Positions 10,449 to 19,726 of a stretch of DNA of 64,000 nt are shown in pieces. Location: contig NZ_ADVZ01000002.1 in assembly GCF_000178995.1 (NCBI RefSeq), positions 310,001 through 374,000 of the forward strand, read 5' to 3'. The stretch comes from Afipia sp. 1NLS2 (lineage in GTDB: Bacteria > Pseudomonadota > Alphaproteobacteria > Rhizobiales > Xanthobacteraceae). The position numbers and the translations under genes were made by a program. The notes under the pieces are model-generated. The model ran no database searches and was not told the origin of the DNA. It was given only the letters and a program-made list of their open reading frames with translations. Each line of letters begins with the position of its first letter. The first letter of the stretch is position 1.

Positions 10449-10994
10449 TCAGCGCCGCCAGGCGGTGAGATCGACACGCTTTGCTGCGTCGAGCACCTGC
10501 GTCTCGGCCGCATGCAGTCCAGCGGCAGCGAGAATGGCCTGCGGCGTTCGTTGCGGCACGCCAGGCATGACGCCGAGGCCGTCAGCAAGGTGGACGCCAT
10601 GTGCCTGCGAGAGCCAGAACGCATCGTAGCGGTCGAGAAAGAAGGCATAGACATGCGGTCCGCCGATGATCGCGATCTTCGCGGAAGGCGAGACGCCAGT
10701 TGCCTTGCAGGCTTCCTCGAATGAGGCCCCCTTGGGATTCCACAGCGTCGAATGAGGATGTCCGGTATCCGGCGCGAGCGCGGGAATGGAGCTGGTCAGA
10801 ATGAGCCGCGTCCGCTCGTTCGATCGCTTCTGTTCCTCGTGTGAGTGGCGGCCGTGAACGATCAGATCGGCATTGTCGAGAGCGCTCTCAAAAAAGGCCT
10901 GATCGGCCGGGAATTTTAGCGAATCCGGCATGACACCGGTGGAATCCGCCAGCATGCCGTCGGCGGAGACGATGACGTAGGCTTCGATTGGCAA
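10449..10994 (-). CDS. DHFR/RibD C-terminal-like reductase
   Basis: 181 residues with the dihydrofolate-reductase/RibD C-terminal fold. MPIEAYVIVSADGMLAD is the first strand with the substrate loop, DLIVHGRHSH replaces the usual VxGRxT turn, and KIAIIGGPHVYAFFL is the NADPH-binding IGGxxxY motif near residue 115. Such proteins use NADPH to reduce pterin- or pyrimidine-type substrates, but the substrate cannot be assigned. A second, longer member of the fold is encoded at 62865. The next gene in this direction (deacetylase, 11005) is upstream by 10 bases, so the two may be co-transcribed. Confidence 0.75.
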   Translation of the reverse strand: MPIEAYVIVSADGMLADSTGVMPDSLKFPADQAFFESALDNADLIVHGRHSHEEQKRSNERTRLILTSSIPALAPDTGHPHSTLWNPKGASFEEACKATGVSPSAKIAIIGGPHVYAFFLDRYDAFWLSQAHGVHLADGLGVMPGVPQRTPQAILAAAGLHAAETQVLDAAKRVDLTAWRR

Positions 10995-11004
10995 GACAGA
11001 CTCG

Positions 11005-11949
11005 CTATTCGGAAATGGTTTCGACGACGCTCGACACCGGGCGTGAATTGATCACCGGCTGTTTCAGGCCTTTTACGACTTCCTCGTCATATTGCGCAAT
11101 CGATTGCAATTTGGTTTTGGCCTTGACCTGCACGACCTTGTAACCGCCATCCTTCAGGCGCTTAAGCAGTTCCGGCAGGGCTTCGGCGGTGTGCTTCTGG
11201 AAATCGTGCATCAGGATGATGCCCTTGCCGAGCTTGTCGAGCTTGCCCATCACGGTATCGATGATTTTCTTCGGATTGTGGGCCTTGAAGTCAAAGGAGT
11301 CGGCATCGCACGACCAGATCGCGATGTTGCGCTCGCCCATATAGGCCACCATCGACGGCGGATGCTGGAGCGCCGGAAAACGGATGAAGGGCGCGGGTGC
11401 CTCGCCGAGCGCCCATTTCACGGCGCTGATGCCTTTCTCGATTTCGGCCTTGCGCTGGTCGTCCGTGAGTTTCTTGCTGTTGAGATTGGCGTGCGACCAT
11501 GTGTGCGAGCCGATGGTGTGACCGTGGGCGGCGACCGCCTTGAGGATTTCCGGATGCCAGGTCGCATGTTTGCCGATCGGGAAGAAGATCGCCTTGGTGC
11601 ACTGGTCATCCAGCGCCTTGATGACGGCGGGCGTGTTGACCGGCCATGGGCCATCGTCAAACGTCAGCACCACCTCTTTGTCGCGCAGGAAGTCGAGTTG
11701 CTTGAAATGCTCGAAGCCGAAGCCGGGCCCGCCCGTGGTGTCGATGGCGACGACACGGGAAACCCCGAGCGCATTGGGATTGGCGCAGGCGGGCTTCGCA
11801 GGAACTGCGGGCGGAGGCGGCGGCGTGGCAGGTGTTGCGGCTGGTGCCGCGGCATTCTGGCGTGGAATAGCCTTTTGCGCCGATGCGCCACCAAGCGCCA
11901 GCATCGATATGGCGGCAGCCAAAGGAATAACGGCGGTCTTGATACGCAT
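11005..11949 (-). CDS. Secreted polysaccharide deacetylase (NodB homology domain)
   Basis: 314 residues. The start at 11949 gives MRIKTAVIP with GGGGAG nine bases upstream; a GTG at 11964 is less likely. A signal peptide (residues 1-26, ending GGASA) is followed by a Pro/Ala-rich linker. The NodB domain runs from about residue 85: VVLTFDDGPWP is motif 1 and SHTWSHANLN is motif 2 with the two metal-binding His. FIRFPALQHP takes the place of motif 3, where the usual RxPYG is altered. GIILMHDFQ is the last motif. It is expected to remove N- or O-acetyl groups from a cell-wall or surface glycan in the periplasm. Confidence 0.88.
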   Translation of the reverse strand: MRIKTAVIPLAAAISMLALGGASAQKAIPRQNAAAPAATPATPPPPPAVPAKPACANPNALGVSRVVAIDTTGGPGFGFEHFKQLDFLRDKEVVLTFDDGPWPVNTPAVIKALDDQCTKAIFFPIGKHATWHPEILKAVAAHGHTIGSHTWSHANLNSKKLTDDQRKAEIEKGISAVKWALGEAPAPFIRFPALQHPPSMVAYMGERNIAIWSCDADSFDFKAHNPKKIIDTVMGKLDKLGKGIILMHDFQKHTAEALPELLKRLKDGGYKVVQVKAKTKLQSIAQYDEEVVKGLKQPVINSRPVSSVVETISE

Positions 11950-12058
11950 GACCCAACTCCCCACAAGGCGGCATTCGCCGCGCCCCCGATGAGAAGCCTA
12001 CTCGCGCAGCCTTACGACCGCCAAGGAAATTGTAACGGAATAAAACGCCAAACCACTG

Positions 12059-13402
12059 TTAACGCAGCGGCACGATGAAATCGGTGCCGAGCCCGGTTTC
12101 ACCGCCAAGTCCGAGATCGGACACAATCAAGGAGTCGCCCGGCATGGCGGCTTCCGCGATTTTTTGCATTGCATCGTCGGGAATGGTGATGCGGTCGAGC
12201 GCGGCCGAAGGCGAGGGCAACGCCACTTCGACCGTGGCGCGCTCGCTTTCGCCATGCCGATGCTTGCGCGTCTGGAGAGGCGTGGGCTGCTCGCGCGGCG
12301 GCAGCGACACTACCGACCACTGGAAGGTTTTGGGATCGTCGTTCGATGCGCGGACGGTGAAGACGTGGGTGCCGAGAGGCCCGCCATCGGCGATGGTGAC
12401 AGGAGCTTCGAACAGCGGCGCGAAGTTTTGCCGCACGAAGATCTTGCCTTCCTTGCGGCTGATGAACGCGGCGATATGACCGGTGCGCTTCACCGGCTTG
12501 GCTTCTGCGGCAGGCGTTTGCGGCGCAGTGGTTTCAGGCTTGGCTGCATCGCCCTTGGCGGGCTCGATCGCCGTCCCGGACGTGGCGAGCGGAACGGTAC
12601 CGCTGGCGTCCGCGGTGCGGATCGGCGCGGCGATGCTGTTGGTGGTTTGCAGGCTGGTTTCCAGATTGAGGATCGGTTTCAGCTCCGGCAGGGCGGCGGT
12701 GGTGTCGCTCCTGTCGGCGGCAGCCGTCACCTTGGGCTCGGGCCTGTGGGTAAACAGGAGCGGGTGTGCGAAATCGACCGGCGACAATTCACCGGGCGCG
12801 ATCACGACGCGCGCGCCCATCCGCGTCCAGCCATACATCCGGACCGCGAAGTTCATCGGCATGCGGATGCAGCCGTGCGAGGCGGGGTAGCCCGGCAGCA
12901 CGCCGGCATGCATTGCCACGCCTGACCACGTGATGCGCTGCATGTAAGGCATCGGCGCGCCGCTGTAGATGTTGGAGCGGTGAAACTTCTCCTTGCCGAT
13001 CACGCTGAACACGCCCATCGGGGTCGAGTGGCCGCGCATGCCTGTGGAAATCGGCGTTTCCGCGTACAGGCCGTTTGAATCGTAGATCTTGAGCCTTTGT
13101 TCCTCGATCGAGATCGAGATCAGGAGCGGGCCCTTCGGCTTGGCGGTTTCCTTGATGACGATCGGCTTCTGCGCCTTGCGGACGTGCTTGACGCGCGGCT
13201 GTTCAGGCTGCGGCGCCGGAATAACCCGATCGGAATCGAAACCATCACTGTCCCAGAAGAACTGCGCGTGCGCGGCTGAGGGCAGGACGACCAATGCCAT
13301 CGCCGATACTAGGGCGATCCGCCGGATCGCGGCCATGGAATTCAATGTCTGCAAGGCCTGCTGCCTGGTGCTCATGACAGATAATTGGTTATTCACGCCC
13401 AT
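12059..13402 (-). CDS. L,D-transpeptidase (YkuD domain)
   Basis: Periplasmic peptidoglycan cross-linking or lipoprotein-anchoring enzyme, up to 447 residues. A signal sequence ending SAAHA is visible; the true start may be 13402, 13375 or 13336, none with a strong ribosome site. The YkuD domain spans residues 92-195: HAGVLPGYPASHGCIRMP includes the catalytic His and Cys178 in the SHGC motif. The rest is a Pro/Thr/Ala-rich C-terminal half with a second small beta domain and no enzyme motif I recognise. It is a candidate for 3-3 cross-links, which are abundant in Rhizobiales. Confidence 0.9.
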   Translation of the reverse strand: MGVNNQLSVMSTRQQALQTLNSMAAIRRIALVSAMALVVLPSAAHAQFFWDSDGFDSDRVIPAPQPEQPRVKHVRKAQKPIVIKETAKPKGPLLISISIEEQRLKIYDSNGLYAETPISTGMRGHSTPMGVFSVIGKEKFHRSNIYSGAPMPYMQRITWSGVAMHAGVLPGYPASHGCIRMPMNFAVRMYGWTRMGARVVIAPGELSPVDFAHPLLFTHRPEPKVTAAADRSDTTAALPELKPILNLETSLQTTNSIAAPIRTADASGTVPLATSGTAIEPAKGDAAKPETTAPQTPAAEAKPVKRTGHIAAFISRKEGKIFVRQNFAPLFEAPVTIADGGPLGTHVFTVRASNDDPKTFQWSVVSLPPREQPTPLQTRKHRHGESERATVEVALPSPSAALDRITIPDDAMQKIAEAAMPGDSLIVSDLGLGGETGLGTDFIVPLR

Positions 13403-13622
13403 TCCCGCTATTGGCTGCCTGGTGCCTGAATCTTAGTGTCGCGAACCGCCCGGCGGGTTCACCGCCGAATCGACAGGGGAACGCTATCCGTTGAGGGCTG
13501 ATATCCGATTAATAAACCCCGGCTTCCGGTCACAAACACGTTTCTTTTCCCCAAAAGCTGCCTATTTGCTGTTCAGTCTGCCGCCTGCGCCCGTGTGGGT
13601 TGTGCCAGCCTGAAAGGCCCAA

Positions 13623-14153
13623 ATGTTCCAGCCAAGTTGTTTCTGGCGCGGTCTTGTCTCCGCCGCCGTTCTCTCTGTTTCCCTCGTTGCACCCGCGCTG
13701 GCGGCCGATGAGCCCGACCTGATCTTCCGCCGCTCGACCGTGTTCAAGTTGCTCAGCCCCGATGACAAGCTCGCGACATACGGGATCGACGATCCTGATG
13801 TTGAGGGTGTCGCTTGCCATTTCACGGTGCCGGAGAAGGGCGGCTACAAGGGCTGGCTCGGACTTGCCGAACAGGTTTCAGACATTTCGCTATCTTGCCG
13901 TCAGATCGGGCCGATCCGCATCAAGGCGAAGTTCGAGCAGGGTGAGGATATGTTTCGCCAGCGCCGCTCGCTGTTCTTCAAGAAGATGCAGATCGTGCGA
14001 GGCTGCGACGTGAAGCGCAACGTGCTCGTCTACATAGTGTACTCGGACAGGCTGATCGAAGGTTCGCCGAAGAATTCGACCTCGTCGGTGCCGATCATGC
14101 CATGGGGGAGTGCGGACTCGATTCAGAAGTGCGGAGACTTCCTCTCGAAGTAG
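13623..14153 (+). CDS. creA: CreA family periplasmic protein
   Basis: 176 residues with a signal peptide ending APALAADE. The mature part aligns by eye with E. coli CreA: STVFKLLSPDDK, YGIDDPDVEGVACHF, GGYKGWLGLAEQVSDISLSC, RRSLFFKKMQIVR and the very conserved YSDRLIEGSPKNSTSSVPIMPW. CreA's biochemical role is not known. The gene is adjacent to, but convergent with, the small gene at 14229, and the palindromic repeat at 14160 separates them. Confidence 0.88.
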   Translation: MFQPSCFWRGLVSAAVLSVSLVAPALAADEPDLIFRRSTVFKLLSPDDKLATYGIDDPDVEGVACHFTVPEKGGYKGWLGLAEQVSDISLSCRQIGPIRIKAKFEQGEDMFRQRRSLFFKKMQIVRGCDVKRNVLVYIVYSDRLIEGSPKNSTSSVPIMPWGSADSIQKCGDFLSK

Positions 14154-14159
14154 TGCGGG

Positions 14160-14232
14160 CTAGTGTCCCGAATCCGAAGTTCGCCTCACTATGCGGCATC
14201 TTCCGTAGCGAACTTCTGAACCACCACACTAG
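14160..14232. repeat. 73-bp palindromic intergenic repeat (REP/MITE-like)
   Basis: The ends are CTAGTGT (14160) and ACACTAG (14226). Inner arms GAAGTTCGC (14176) and GCGAACTTC (14208) are exact complements, so the whole unit folds into one long hairpin. There is no transposase or coding capacity. It sits seven bases after the creA stop, and its right end contains the stop codon of the convergent gene at 14229. From memory, elements beginning CTAGTGT... are dispersed in Bradyrhizobium-type genomes; I could not verify that here. Confidence 0.75.
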
Positions 14233-14468
14233 TTCGGCCGCGGGCCCTTGCGGGAGACGCACTGCTTGACCGTGCCGACGCCCTGTGGCGTCAGCTTGGT
14301 GCCGGTGATCTGCTTGATTTCGCCAGCCTTGCAACTGCCGTCGTCGACCCAGATGCGCTGTCCGAGCCGGATGCTGGTGATGTCGCTCTCGCGCGAGACG
14401 ATCTCCGCGGAGGCGGGCACCATCCACGCTACGAATGCCAGGGTTGTGAGGATCAATCTGGCCCGCAT
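14229..14468 (-). CDS. Small secreted protein of unknown function
   Basis: 79 residues: a clear signal peptide (MRARLILTTLAFVAWMVPASA) and a 58-residue mature part with two Cys (GSCKAGEI and KQCVSRKG) that could form one disulfide. It resembles small Bradyrhizobium-group periplasmic proteins (possibly DUF6719, from memory). The last residues and the stop codon are encoded by the end of the palindromic repeat. Confidence 0.65.
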   Translation of the reverse strand: MRARLILTTLAFVAWMVPASAEIVSRESDITSIRLGQRIWVDDGSCKAGEIKQITGTKLTPQGVGTVKQCVSRKGPRPN

Positions 14469-14482
14469 CGATATCTCCCGCG

Positions 14483-14632
14483 TTACTTGCTCTGTACCTT
14501 CAGGCCATCCGGCCCGACATTGATCTGCAGGCCCTTCGGCTCCTTCTTGGCTTCATAAAGGTTGTAGCTGAGGATGCCGATGCCGGCGATCAGCACCGCG
14601 ATGATGAGAACCAGGATGTTGCGGTTGGGCAT
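14483..14632 (-). CDS. Small single-span membrane protein
   Basis: 49 residues, start ATG 14632 preceded by AGGAAC. One N-terminal helix (ILVLIIAVLIAGIGILSYNLY) is followed by a short polar tail (KEPKGLQINVGPDGLKVQSK). Function unknown. It lies between the SMR exporter gene and the gene at 14229 on the same strand, so the three are probably one transcript. Confidence 0.65.
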   Translation of the reverse strand: MPNRNILVLIIAVLIAGIGILSYNLYEAKKEPKGLQINVGPDGLKVQSK

Positions 14633-14642
14633 GTGGTTGTTC

Positions 14643-14972
14643 CTAATGGGCCACGGTTTTTGAGAATAGATTGATGACCGCGACGCCAGCAATGATGAGT
14701 CCCAGCCCGAGGATGGCGGGCATGTCCAGACGCTGGCCGAACCAGACCAGCCCGACCAGGGTGATCAGCACCACGCCGAGGCCTGACCAGATCGCATAAG
14801 CGATGCCGACCGGCATTGTGCGCAGCACCAGTGACAGAAAATAGAATGCCGCCATGTAGCCGAGCGCGGTCAGGATCAGCGGCTTTGGCCGCGTGAACTG
14901 CTCGGACGCTTGCAGTGCAGCAGTTCCAATGACCTCAAAGATGATGGCCATGATCAGGTACAGATAGGTCAT
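14643..14972 (-). CDS. Small multidrug resistance (EmrE/QacE-type) exporter
   Basis: 109 residues forming four transmembrane helices. Glu13 in MTYLYLIMAIIFEVIGTAAL is the proton/drug-binding acid of the family. SEQFTRPKP, GYMAAFYFLSLVLRTMPVGIAYAIW (in two parts) and the GxGLIIAGV C-terminal helix are typical of the Qac branch rather than Gdx/SugE. It works as an antiparallel dimer, exporting lipophilic cations in exchange for protons. It is divergent from the RND system at 15206. Confidence 0.88.
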   Translation of the reverse strand: MTYLYLIMAIIFEVIGTAALQASEQFTRPKPLILTALGYMAAFYFLSLVLRTMPVGIAYAIWSGLGVVLITLVGLVWFGQRLDMPAILGLGLIIAGVAVINLFSKTVAH

Positions 14973-15205
14973 GATCTATCGTACCGGTGCATGGCTGATT
15001 CTAGAAGCCGGACAGCGGTGCGGCGCGATGTGCGAGGACCGATAAATTGGACGTTCTTACAGCCACCTAGAGGTTGTGGAACACCAGACTGTGACCGTTG
15101 TGACATTGCCTCATGCCCCCTGAATTCCGTATAGATTGTGCGTGGCTCTGAGCCTCTTTCCCTTCGGGGATTTTCACAAAGATCGCCGGTCGGAATGCGC
15201 TGTCC

Positions 15206-18200
15206 ATGAACAAGCTCGTCAGTATTGCTCTGCAACGGCCATATACGTTCGTGGTTCTTGCTCTGTTGCTGATGATCGCGGGTCCACTGGCGGCGCTGCG
15301 CACGCCCACCGACATTTTTCCGGATATCGGAATTCCGGTGATCGGTGTCGTCTGGAACTATACCGGCTTGCCGCCGGACCAGATGGCTGGCCGCATCGTG
15401 ACGCCATTCCAGCGCGCGCTCACCACCACCGTCAACGACATCGAGCATATCTCGGCCAATTCCTATACCGGCATCGGCATCATCAAGATTTTCTTCCAGC
15501 CCAACGTTGATATCCGCACAGCCAACGCGCAGGTGACGGCGATCGCGCAAACCATGCTCAAGCAGTTGCCCGCGGGCGCGACGCCGCCGCTGATCCTGAA
15601 CTACAGCGCATCGACCGTGCCGATCCTGCAGCTTGCGCTGTCCGGCGACGGGCTGACCGAGCAGAACCTCGCCGACTTTGCGACCAACCAGTTGCGCACG
15701 CCGCTCGTCACGGTGCCGGGCGCGGCGATCCCGTGGCCCTATGGCGGCAAGATGCGGCAGATCCAGATCGACCTCGACGCCACCGCGCTTCAGGCGCGGG
15801 GCCTTTCGGCGCAGGATGTCGCCAATGCGCTGGCGGCGCAGAATCTGATCACGCCGGTCGGTACCCAGAAGATCGGATCGTTCGAATACAGCATTCAGCT
15901 CAACAACTCGCCGCTGAAGATCAACGAACTGGGTAACCTGCCGATCAAGGCCGTCAATGGCGCGATGGTGTATATCCGCGACGTCGCGCATGTGCGTGAC
16001 GGCAACCCGCCGCAGACCAACATCGTGCATGTCGACGGCAACCGCTCGGTGCTGATGATGGTACTGAAAGCGGGCTCGATCTCTACGCTCGACATCATCG
16101 ACGGCATCAAGAAGAAAATCGTCGAGGTCAAGGACACCTTGCCGGAGACGCTGAAGATCGGGCTGGTCGGCGATCAGTCGATCTTCGTGCGCGGTGCGAT
16201 CTCGGGTGTCGCCAAAGAGGGCATCCTCGCCGCGATCCTGACCAGCATCATGATCCTGCTGTTTCTGGGGAGCTGGCGTTCGACGGTCATCATCGCGATT
16301 TCGATCCCGCTGTCGGTGATGGGCGCGATCATATGCCTGTCGCTGATCGGAGAGACGCTCAACATCATGACGCTTGGTGGTCTGGCGCTGGCGGTGGGCA
16401 TTCTCGTTGATGATGCCACGGTGACGATCGAGAACATCAATTACCATCTGGAGCAGGGGAAAGAGGTCGAAGCATCTATCCTCGACGGCGCCGCGCAGAT
16501 CGTGACGCCGGCCTTCGTTTCGCTGTTGTGCATTTGCATTGTGTTCGTGCCGATGTTTTTCCTCAACGGCGTCTCGCGCTTCCTTTTCGTGCCGATGGCG
16601 GAAGCGGTGATGTTCGCGATGATCTGGTCGTTCCTCCTGTCGCGCACGCTGGTGCCGACGATGGCGAAATATCTGTTGCATCCGCACCCGCACGACGAGA
16701 ACGGAAACCCCATCCCGCCAGCTCCGAGCAACAATCCGCTGGTACGTTTCCAGCGCGGCTTTGAACGGCGTTTCGAGCGCTTCAGGGCCAGTTATCGCGC
16801 ACTCCTGGAAATGGCGCTGCACCATCGCGGTGTTTTCGTCGCGGGATTTTTCGGATTCGTCGCGGTGTCGTTCCTGCTGGTGCCGTTTCTCGGCCGGAAC
16901 TTCTTTCCATCCGTCGACGCAGGCCAGATTTTGATTCACGTCCGCACCCAGATCGGCACGCGGGTGGAGGAGACGGCCAATCAATTGGCGGACATCCAGA
17001 AGGCTATCCGTCAGGCCATCCCGCCGGACGAACTGGATACCATGACCGACAACATCGGTATCCCGTACAGCGGCATCAACATGACCTATAACAACACCGG
17101 CGTGATCGGAACGCAGGATGGTGACATCCAGATCAAGCTGAAGGAAGGTCACCAGCCGACGGATATCTACGTCAAGGCGCTGCGTGAGCAGTTGCCGCGC
17201 GCGTTTCCGGGCGTGACGTTTGCGTTCCTGCCTGCGGACATCGTCAGCCAGATCTTGAATTTTGGCTCGCCCGCACCGATCGACCTGCAAATTCGCGGCG
17301 CCAATATCGACGCGAATTTCAAATATGCCAACGATCTCTTGCGGCGTATCCGCCGTATTCCCGGCGTGGCGGATGCACGCATTCAGCAGTCGCCGAATGC
17401 TCCCGCGTTTCAGGTCAATGTCGATCGCACGCGCGCGCAATATGTCGGTGTGACTGAGCGCGACGTTACCAACAGTCTCGTCGTCAATCTGGCCGGCTCG
17501 TCGCAGGTGGCGCCGACCTATTACCTCAATCCGCAAAACGGCGTGTCGTATTCCGTCGTCATGCAGACGCCGCAATACCAGATCGACTCCCTGAACAAGC
17601 TCGAGACTCTGCCGATCAATGCCGCCGGTGCAACGAGCCTGCCGATCCTTGGCGGCATCGCCGATATCAAGCGGGCGGCCACGAGCGCGGTGGTGACGCA
17701 ATACGACATCCAGCCGATGGTCGAAATTTACGCGATTCCGCAGGGTCGCGATCTCGGGGCGGTCGCCGCCGATATTCACAAGGTCCTGAACGAGACAGCG
17801 AAGGATTTGCCGAGAGGCAGCTCCGCGGTGCTGCTCGGGCAAGTGCAGACCATGAACAGCGCGTTCTCGGGACTGCTGTTCGGTCTGATCGGCGCGATCA
17901 TTCTGATCTATCTTCTGATCGTGGTGAACTTCCAGTCATGGTCCGATCCATTCGTGATCGTCACGGCGTTGCCGGCGGCACTGGCGGGCATCGTCTGGAT
18001 ATTGTTCGCGACCGGCACGACACTATCCGTGCCTGCCTTGACCGGCGCGATCATGTGCATGGGCGTCGCTACCGCCAACAGCGTGCTCGTTATCGCGTTT
18101 GCCCGCGAGGAGCTGGATCGTCTCGGCGATCCGATCGAGGCCGCGCTAGAGGCAGGTTTCGTGCGTTGCCGTCCCGTGCTGATGACGGCGCTGGCCATGA

Positions 18201-18397
18201 TCATCGGCATGACGCCGATGGCGCTGAGCCTGGGCGAGGGCGGCGAACAGAACGCGCCGCTCGGCCGCGCCGTGATCGGCGGCCTGATATTCGCAACCGT
18301 TGCAACCCTCATGCTCGTCCCGGTGGTGTTCAGCATGGTCCACCACAAGCGTTATGCGAAGCCGCAGGCTTCCCCGGAGATATCTCATGCCGTCTGA
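15206..18397 (+). CDS. RND efflux permease, HAE1-like, atypical proton relay
   Basis: 1063-residue inner-membrane RND pump. The twelve-helix layout and two periplasmic loops are normal: TPTDIFPDIGIPVI near 32, and the TM4 acidic pair in GILVDDATVTIEN near 400. In TM10 the segment reads GVATANSVLVIAFARE, so the Lys found in AcrB-type pumps (AKNAILIVEF) is Ala, and the following Glu is also missing. Start ATG at 15206. The membrane fusion gene overlaps the stop by 11 bases; permease-before-adaptor order is less common. No outer-membrane channel gene is nearby, so a TolC-like protein from elsewhere is presumably shared. Confidence 0.92.
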   Translation: MNKLVSIALQRPYTFVVLALLLMIAGPLAALRTPTDIFPDIGIPVIGVVWNYTGLPPDQMAGRIVTPFQRALTTTVNDIEHISANSYTGIGIIKIFFQPNVDIRTANAQVTAIAQTMLKQLPAGATPPLILNYSASTVPILQLALSGDGLTEQNLADFATNQLRTPLVTVPGAAIPWPYGGKMRQIQIDLDATALQARGLSAQDVANALAAQNLITPVGTQKIGSFEYSIQLNNSPLKINELGNLPIKAVNGAMVYIRDVAHVRDGNPPQTNIVHVDGNRSVLMMVLKAGSISTLDIIDGIKKKIVEVKDTLPETLKIGLVGDQSIFVRGAISGVAKEGILAAILTSIMILLFLGSWRSTVIIAISIPLSVMGAIICLSLIGETLNIMTLGGLALAVGILVDDATVTIENINYHLEQGKEVEASILDGAAQIVTPAFVSLLCICIVFVPMFFLNGVSRFLFVPMAEAVMFAMIWSFLLSRTLVPTMAKYLLHPHPHDENGNPIPPAPSNNPLVRFQRGFERRFERFRASYRALLEMALHHRGVFVAGFFGFVAVSFLLVPFLGRNFFPSVDAGQILIHVRTQIGTRVEETANQLADIQKAIRQAIPPDELDTMTDNIGIPYSGINMTYNNTGVIGTQDGDIQIKLKEGHQPTDIYVKALREQLPRAFPGVTFAFLPADIVSQILNFGSPAPIDLQIRGANIDANFKYANDLLRRIRRIPGVADARIQQSPNAPAFQVNVDRTRAQYVGVTERDVTNSLVVNLAGSSQVAPTYYLNPQNGVSYSVVMQTPQYQIDSLNKLETLPINAAGATSLPILGGIADIKRAATSAVVTQYDIQPMVEIYAIPQGRDLGAVAADIHKVLNETAKDLPRGSSAVLLGQVQTMNSAFSGLLFGLIGAIILIYLLIVVNFQSWSDPFVIVTALPAALAGIVWILFATGTTLSVPALTGAIMCMGVATANSVLVIAFAREELDRLGDPIEAALEAGFVRCRPVLMTALAMIIGMTPMALSLGEGGEQNAPLGRAVIGGLIFATVATLMLVPVVFSMVHHKRYAKPQASPEISHAV

Positions 18398-19565
18398 TCC
18401 GCGCGTCCAGATTTCACAGCGCAAGCTGCGCCTCGCCGGAATCGCCGCCGGCGTCGTGATCGTGGTGACCGTCGTCACGGGAATCGTGCTGCGCGAGAAC
18501 GGCAATGCGCGGTTGCGCGAGTGGACCGATGCGCAGGCGATCCCGACCGTTGCCGTCTCCAAACCCAGCGTCAAGGCGCCGAGCGCGCACCTGACTTTGC
18601 CCGGTCGCCTCGAGGCTTATTATCGCGCGCCGATCTATGCGCGCGTCAGCGGCTACCTAAAGAACTGGTATGTCGATATCGGGGCCCAGGTGAAGGCGGG
18701 CCAGTTGCTCGCTGAAATCGATGCGCCGGATCTCGACCAGCAATTGTTGCAGGCGCGCGCCGACCTTGCCAACGCAGAGGCGGCTTCGAAGCTCTCTGCC
18801 GCGACGCTGAAGCGCCGCCGGGCGCTGCTCGCTTCCAACTTCGTATCGCTGCAGGAGATCGACGAGCGCACCGCAGATCTGTCCAGCAAGGATGCTCAGG
18901 TCAAGGCAATGCAGGCCAACGTCGATCGGCTACAGGCGCTGGCAGGATACAAGCGTGTCGAGGCACCATTTGATGGCGTCGTGACCGAGCGTAACACCGA
19001 CGTCGGCGCGCTGATCAATGGCGGTACCGGCACAGGCGCGGCGATGTTTGTCGTCTCCGACATCAAGAAGCTGCGCGTCTACGTCAACGTGCCGCAAAGC
19101 TACCTGTCGGCTATCAAGGTTGGCAGCACAGCGTCGATTGCGGTGCCGGAATATGTCGGGCGTTCGTTCCCGGCGGTCGTCGAATCGTCCTCACAGGCGG
19201 TTGATGTAGGCTCCGGCACATCACGAATGCAATTGACGCTCGATAATGCCAGCGGGGAATTGCGGCCCGGCTCCTATGCCGATGTCACGCTGAATCTGAC
19301 AAGCGAGAACAATCTGCTGACGATCCCGTCCAGCGCTCTTATTTTCAACCGGGACGGCTTGAGCGTGGCCACGGTCGATGACGATGATCGCCTTCGCTTC
19401 AAGAAGGTGACGATCGCGCGCGATCTGGGCCGCGAGATCGAGATCGCGACCGGGCTCGCGGCGCAGGATCGTATCGTGGTGACACCCGCTGACGGCGTGG
19501 TGGATGGCGATCGCGTCCGGATCGCCGGAAAGCAGACGGGCGAGAAGACTTCCAGCGCCCAATAA
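18387..19565 (+). CDS. RND membrane fusion (periplasmic adaptor) protein
   Basis: 392-residue HlyD/AcrA-type adaptor. An N-terminal anchor helix (LRLAGIAAGVVIVVTVVTGIVL in part) lies at residues 13-33. The lipoyl half-motifs (YYRAPIYARVSGYLKNWYV before; FDGVVTERNTDVGALI after) flank a long alpha-hairpin (residues 115-180), followed by a beta-barrel and membrane-proximal domain. It starts within the last codons of the permease gene, so translation is coupled. It links the pump to an outer-membrane channel. Confidence 0.9.
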   Translation: MPSDPRVQISQRKLRLAGIAAGVVIVVTVVTGIVLRENGNARLREWTDAQAIPTVAVSKPSVKAPSAHLTLPGRLEAYYRAPIYARVSGYLKNWYVDIGAQVKAGQLLAEIDAPDLDQQLLQARADLANAEAASKLSAATLKRRRALLASNFVSLQEIDERTADLSSKDAQVKAMQANVDRLQALAGYKRVEAPFDGVVTERNTDVGALINGGTGTGAAMFVVSDIKKLRVYVNVPQSYLSAIKVGSTASIAVPEYVGRSFPAVVESSSQAVDVGSGTSRMQLTLDNASGELRPGSYADVTLNLTSENNLLTIPSSALIFNRDGLSVATVDDDDRLRFKKVTIARDLGREIEIATGLAAQDRIVVTPADGVVDGDRVRIAGKQTGEKTSSAQ

Positions 19566-19726
19566 ACACTCAAACGGCCTGAAAGAGACGATTTCCCCGG
19601 TGTTGGCGCGCGGCGCTGGGAGAGGCCGTGCGCGCGTGGCCGGTTTTGTTTGGTTAAGGGAATGACAATCAATCGGGGGTACTATTTTGCCGCTCTGATA
19701 CTTTGATTCTTTCCCCGGGGGACATG

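Noticed and set aside
14160-14232. Insertion sequence
   Set aside because: 73 bases, no transposase or coding capacity; treated as a REP/MITE-like repeat.
15098-15120. EcfG promoter upstream of the first RND operon (GGAAC...CGTT)
   Set aside because: Spacing is only 13 bases; the consensus needs 16 or 17.
14969-17842. A 957-codon minus-strand frame inside the first RND operon
   Set aside because: Antisense shadow of the permease (long runs of Arg/His/Asp), no ribosome site, not a recognisable protein.
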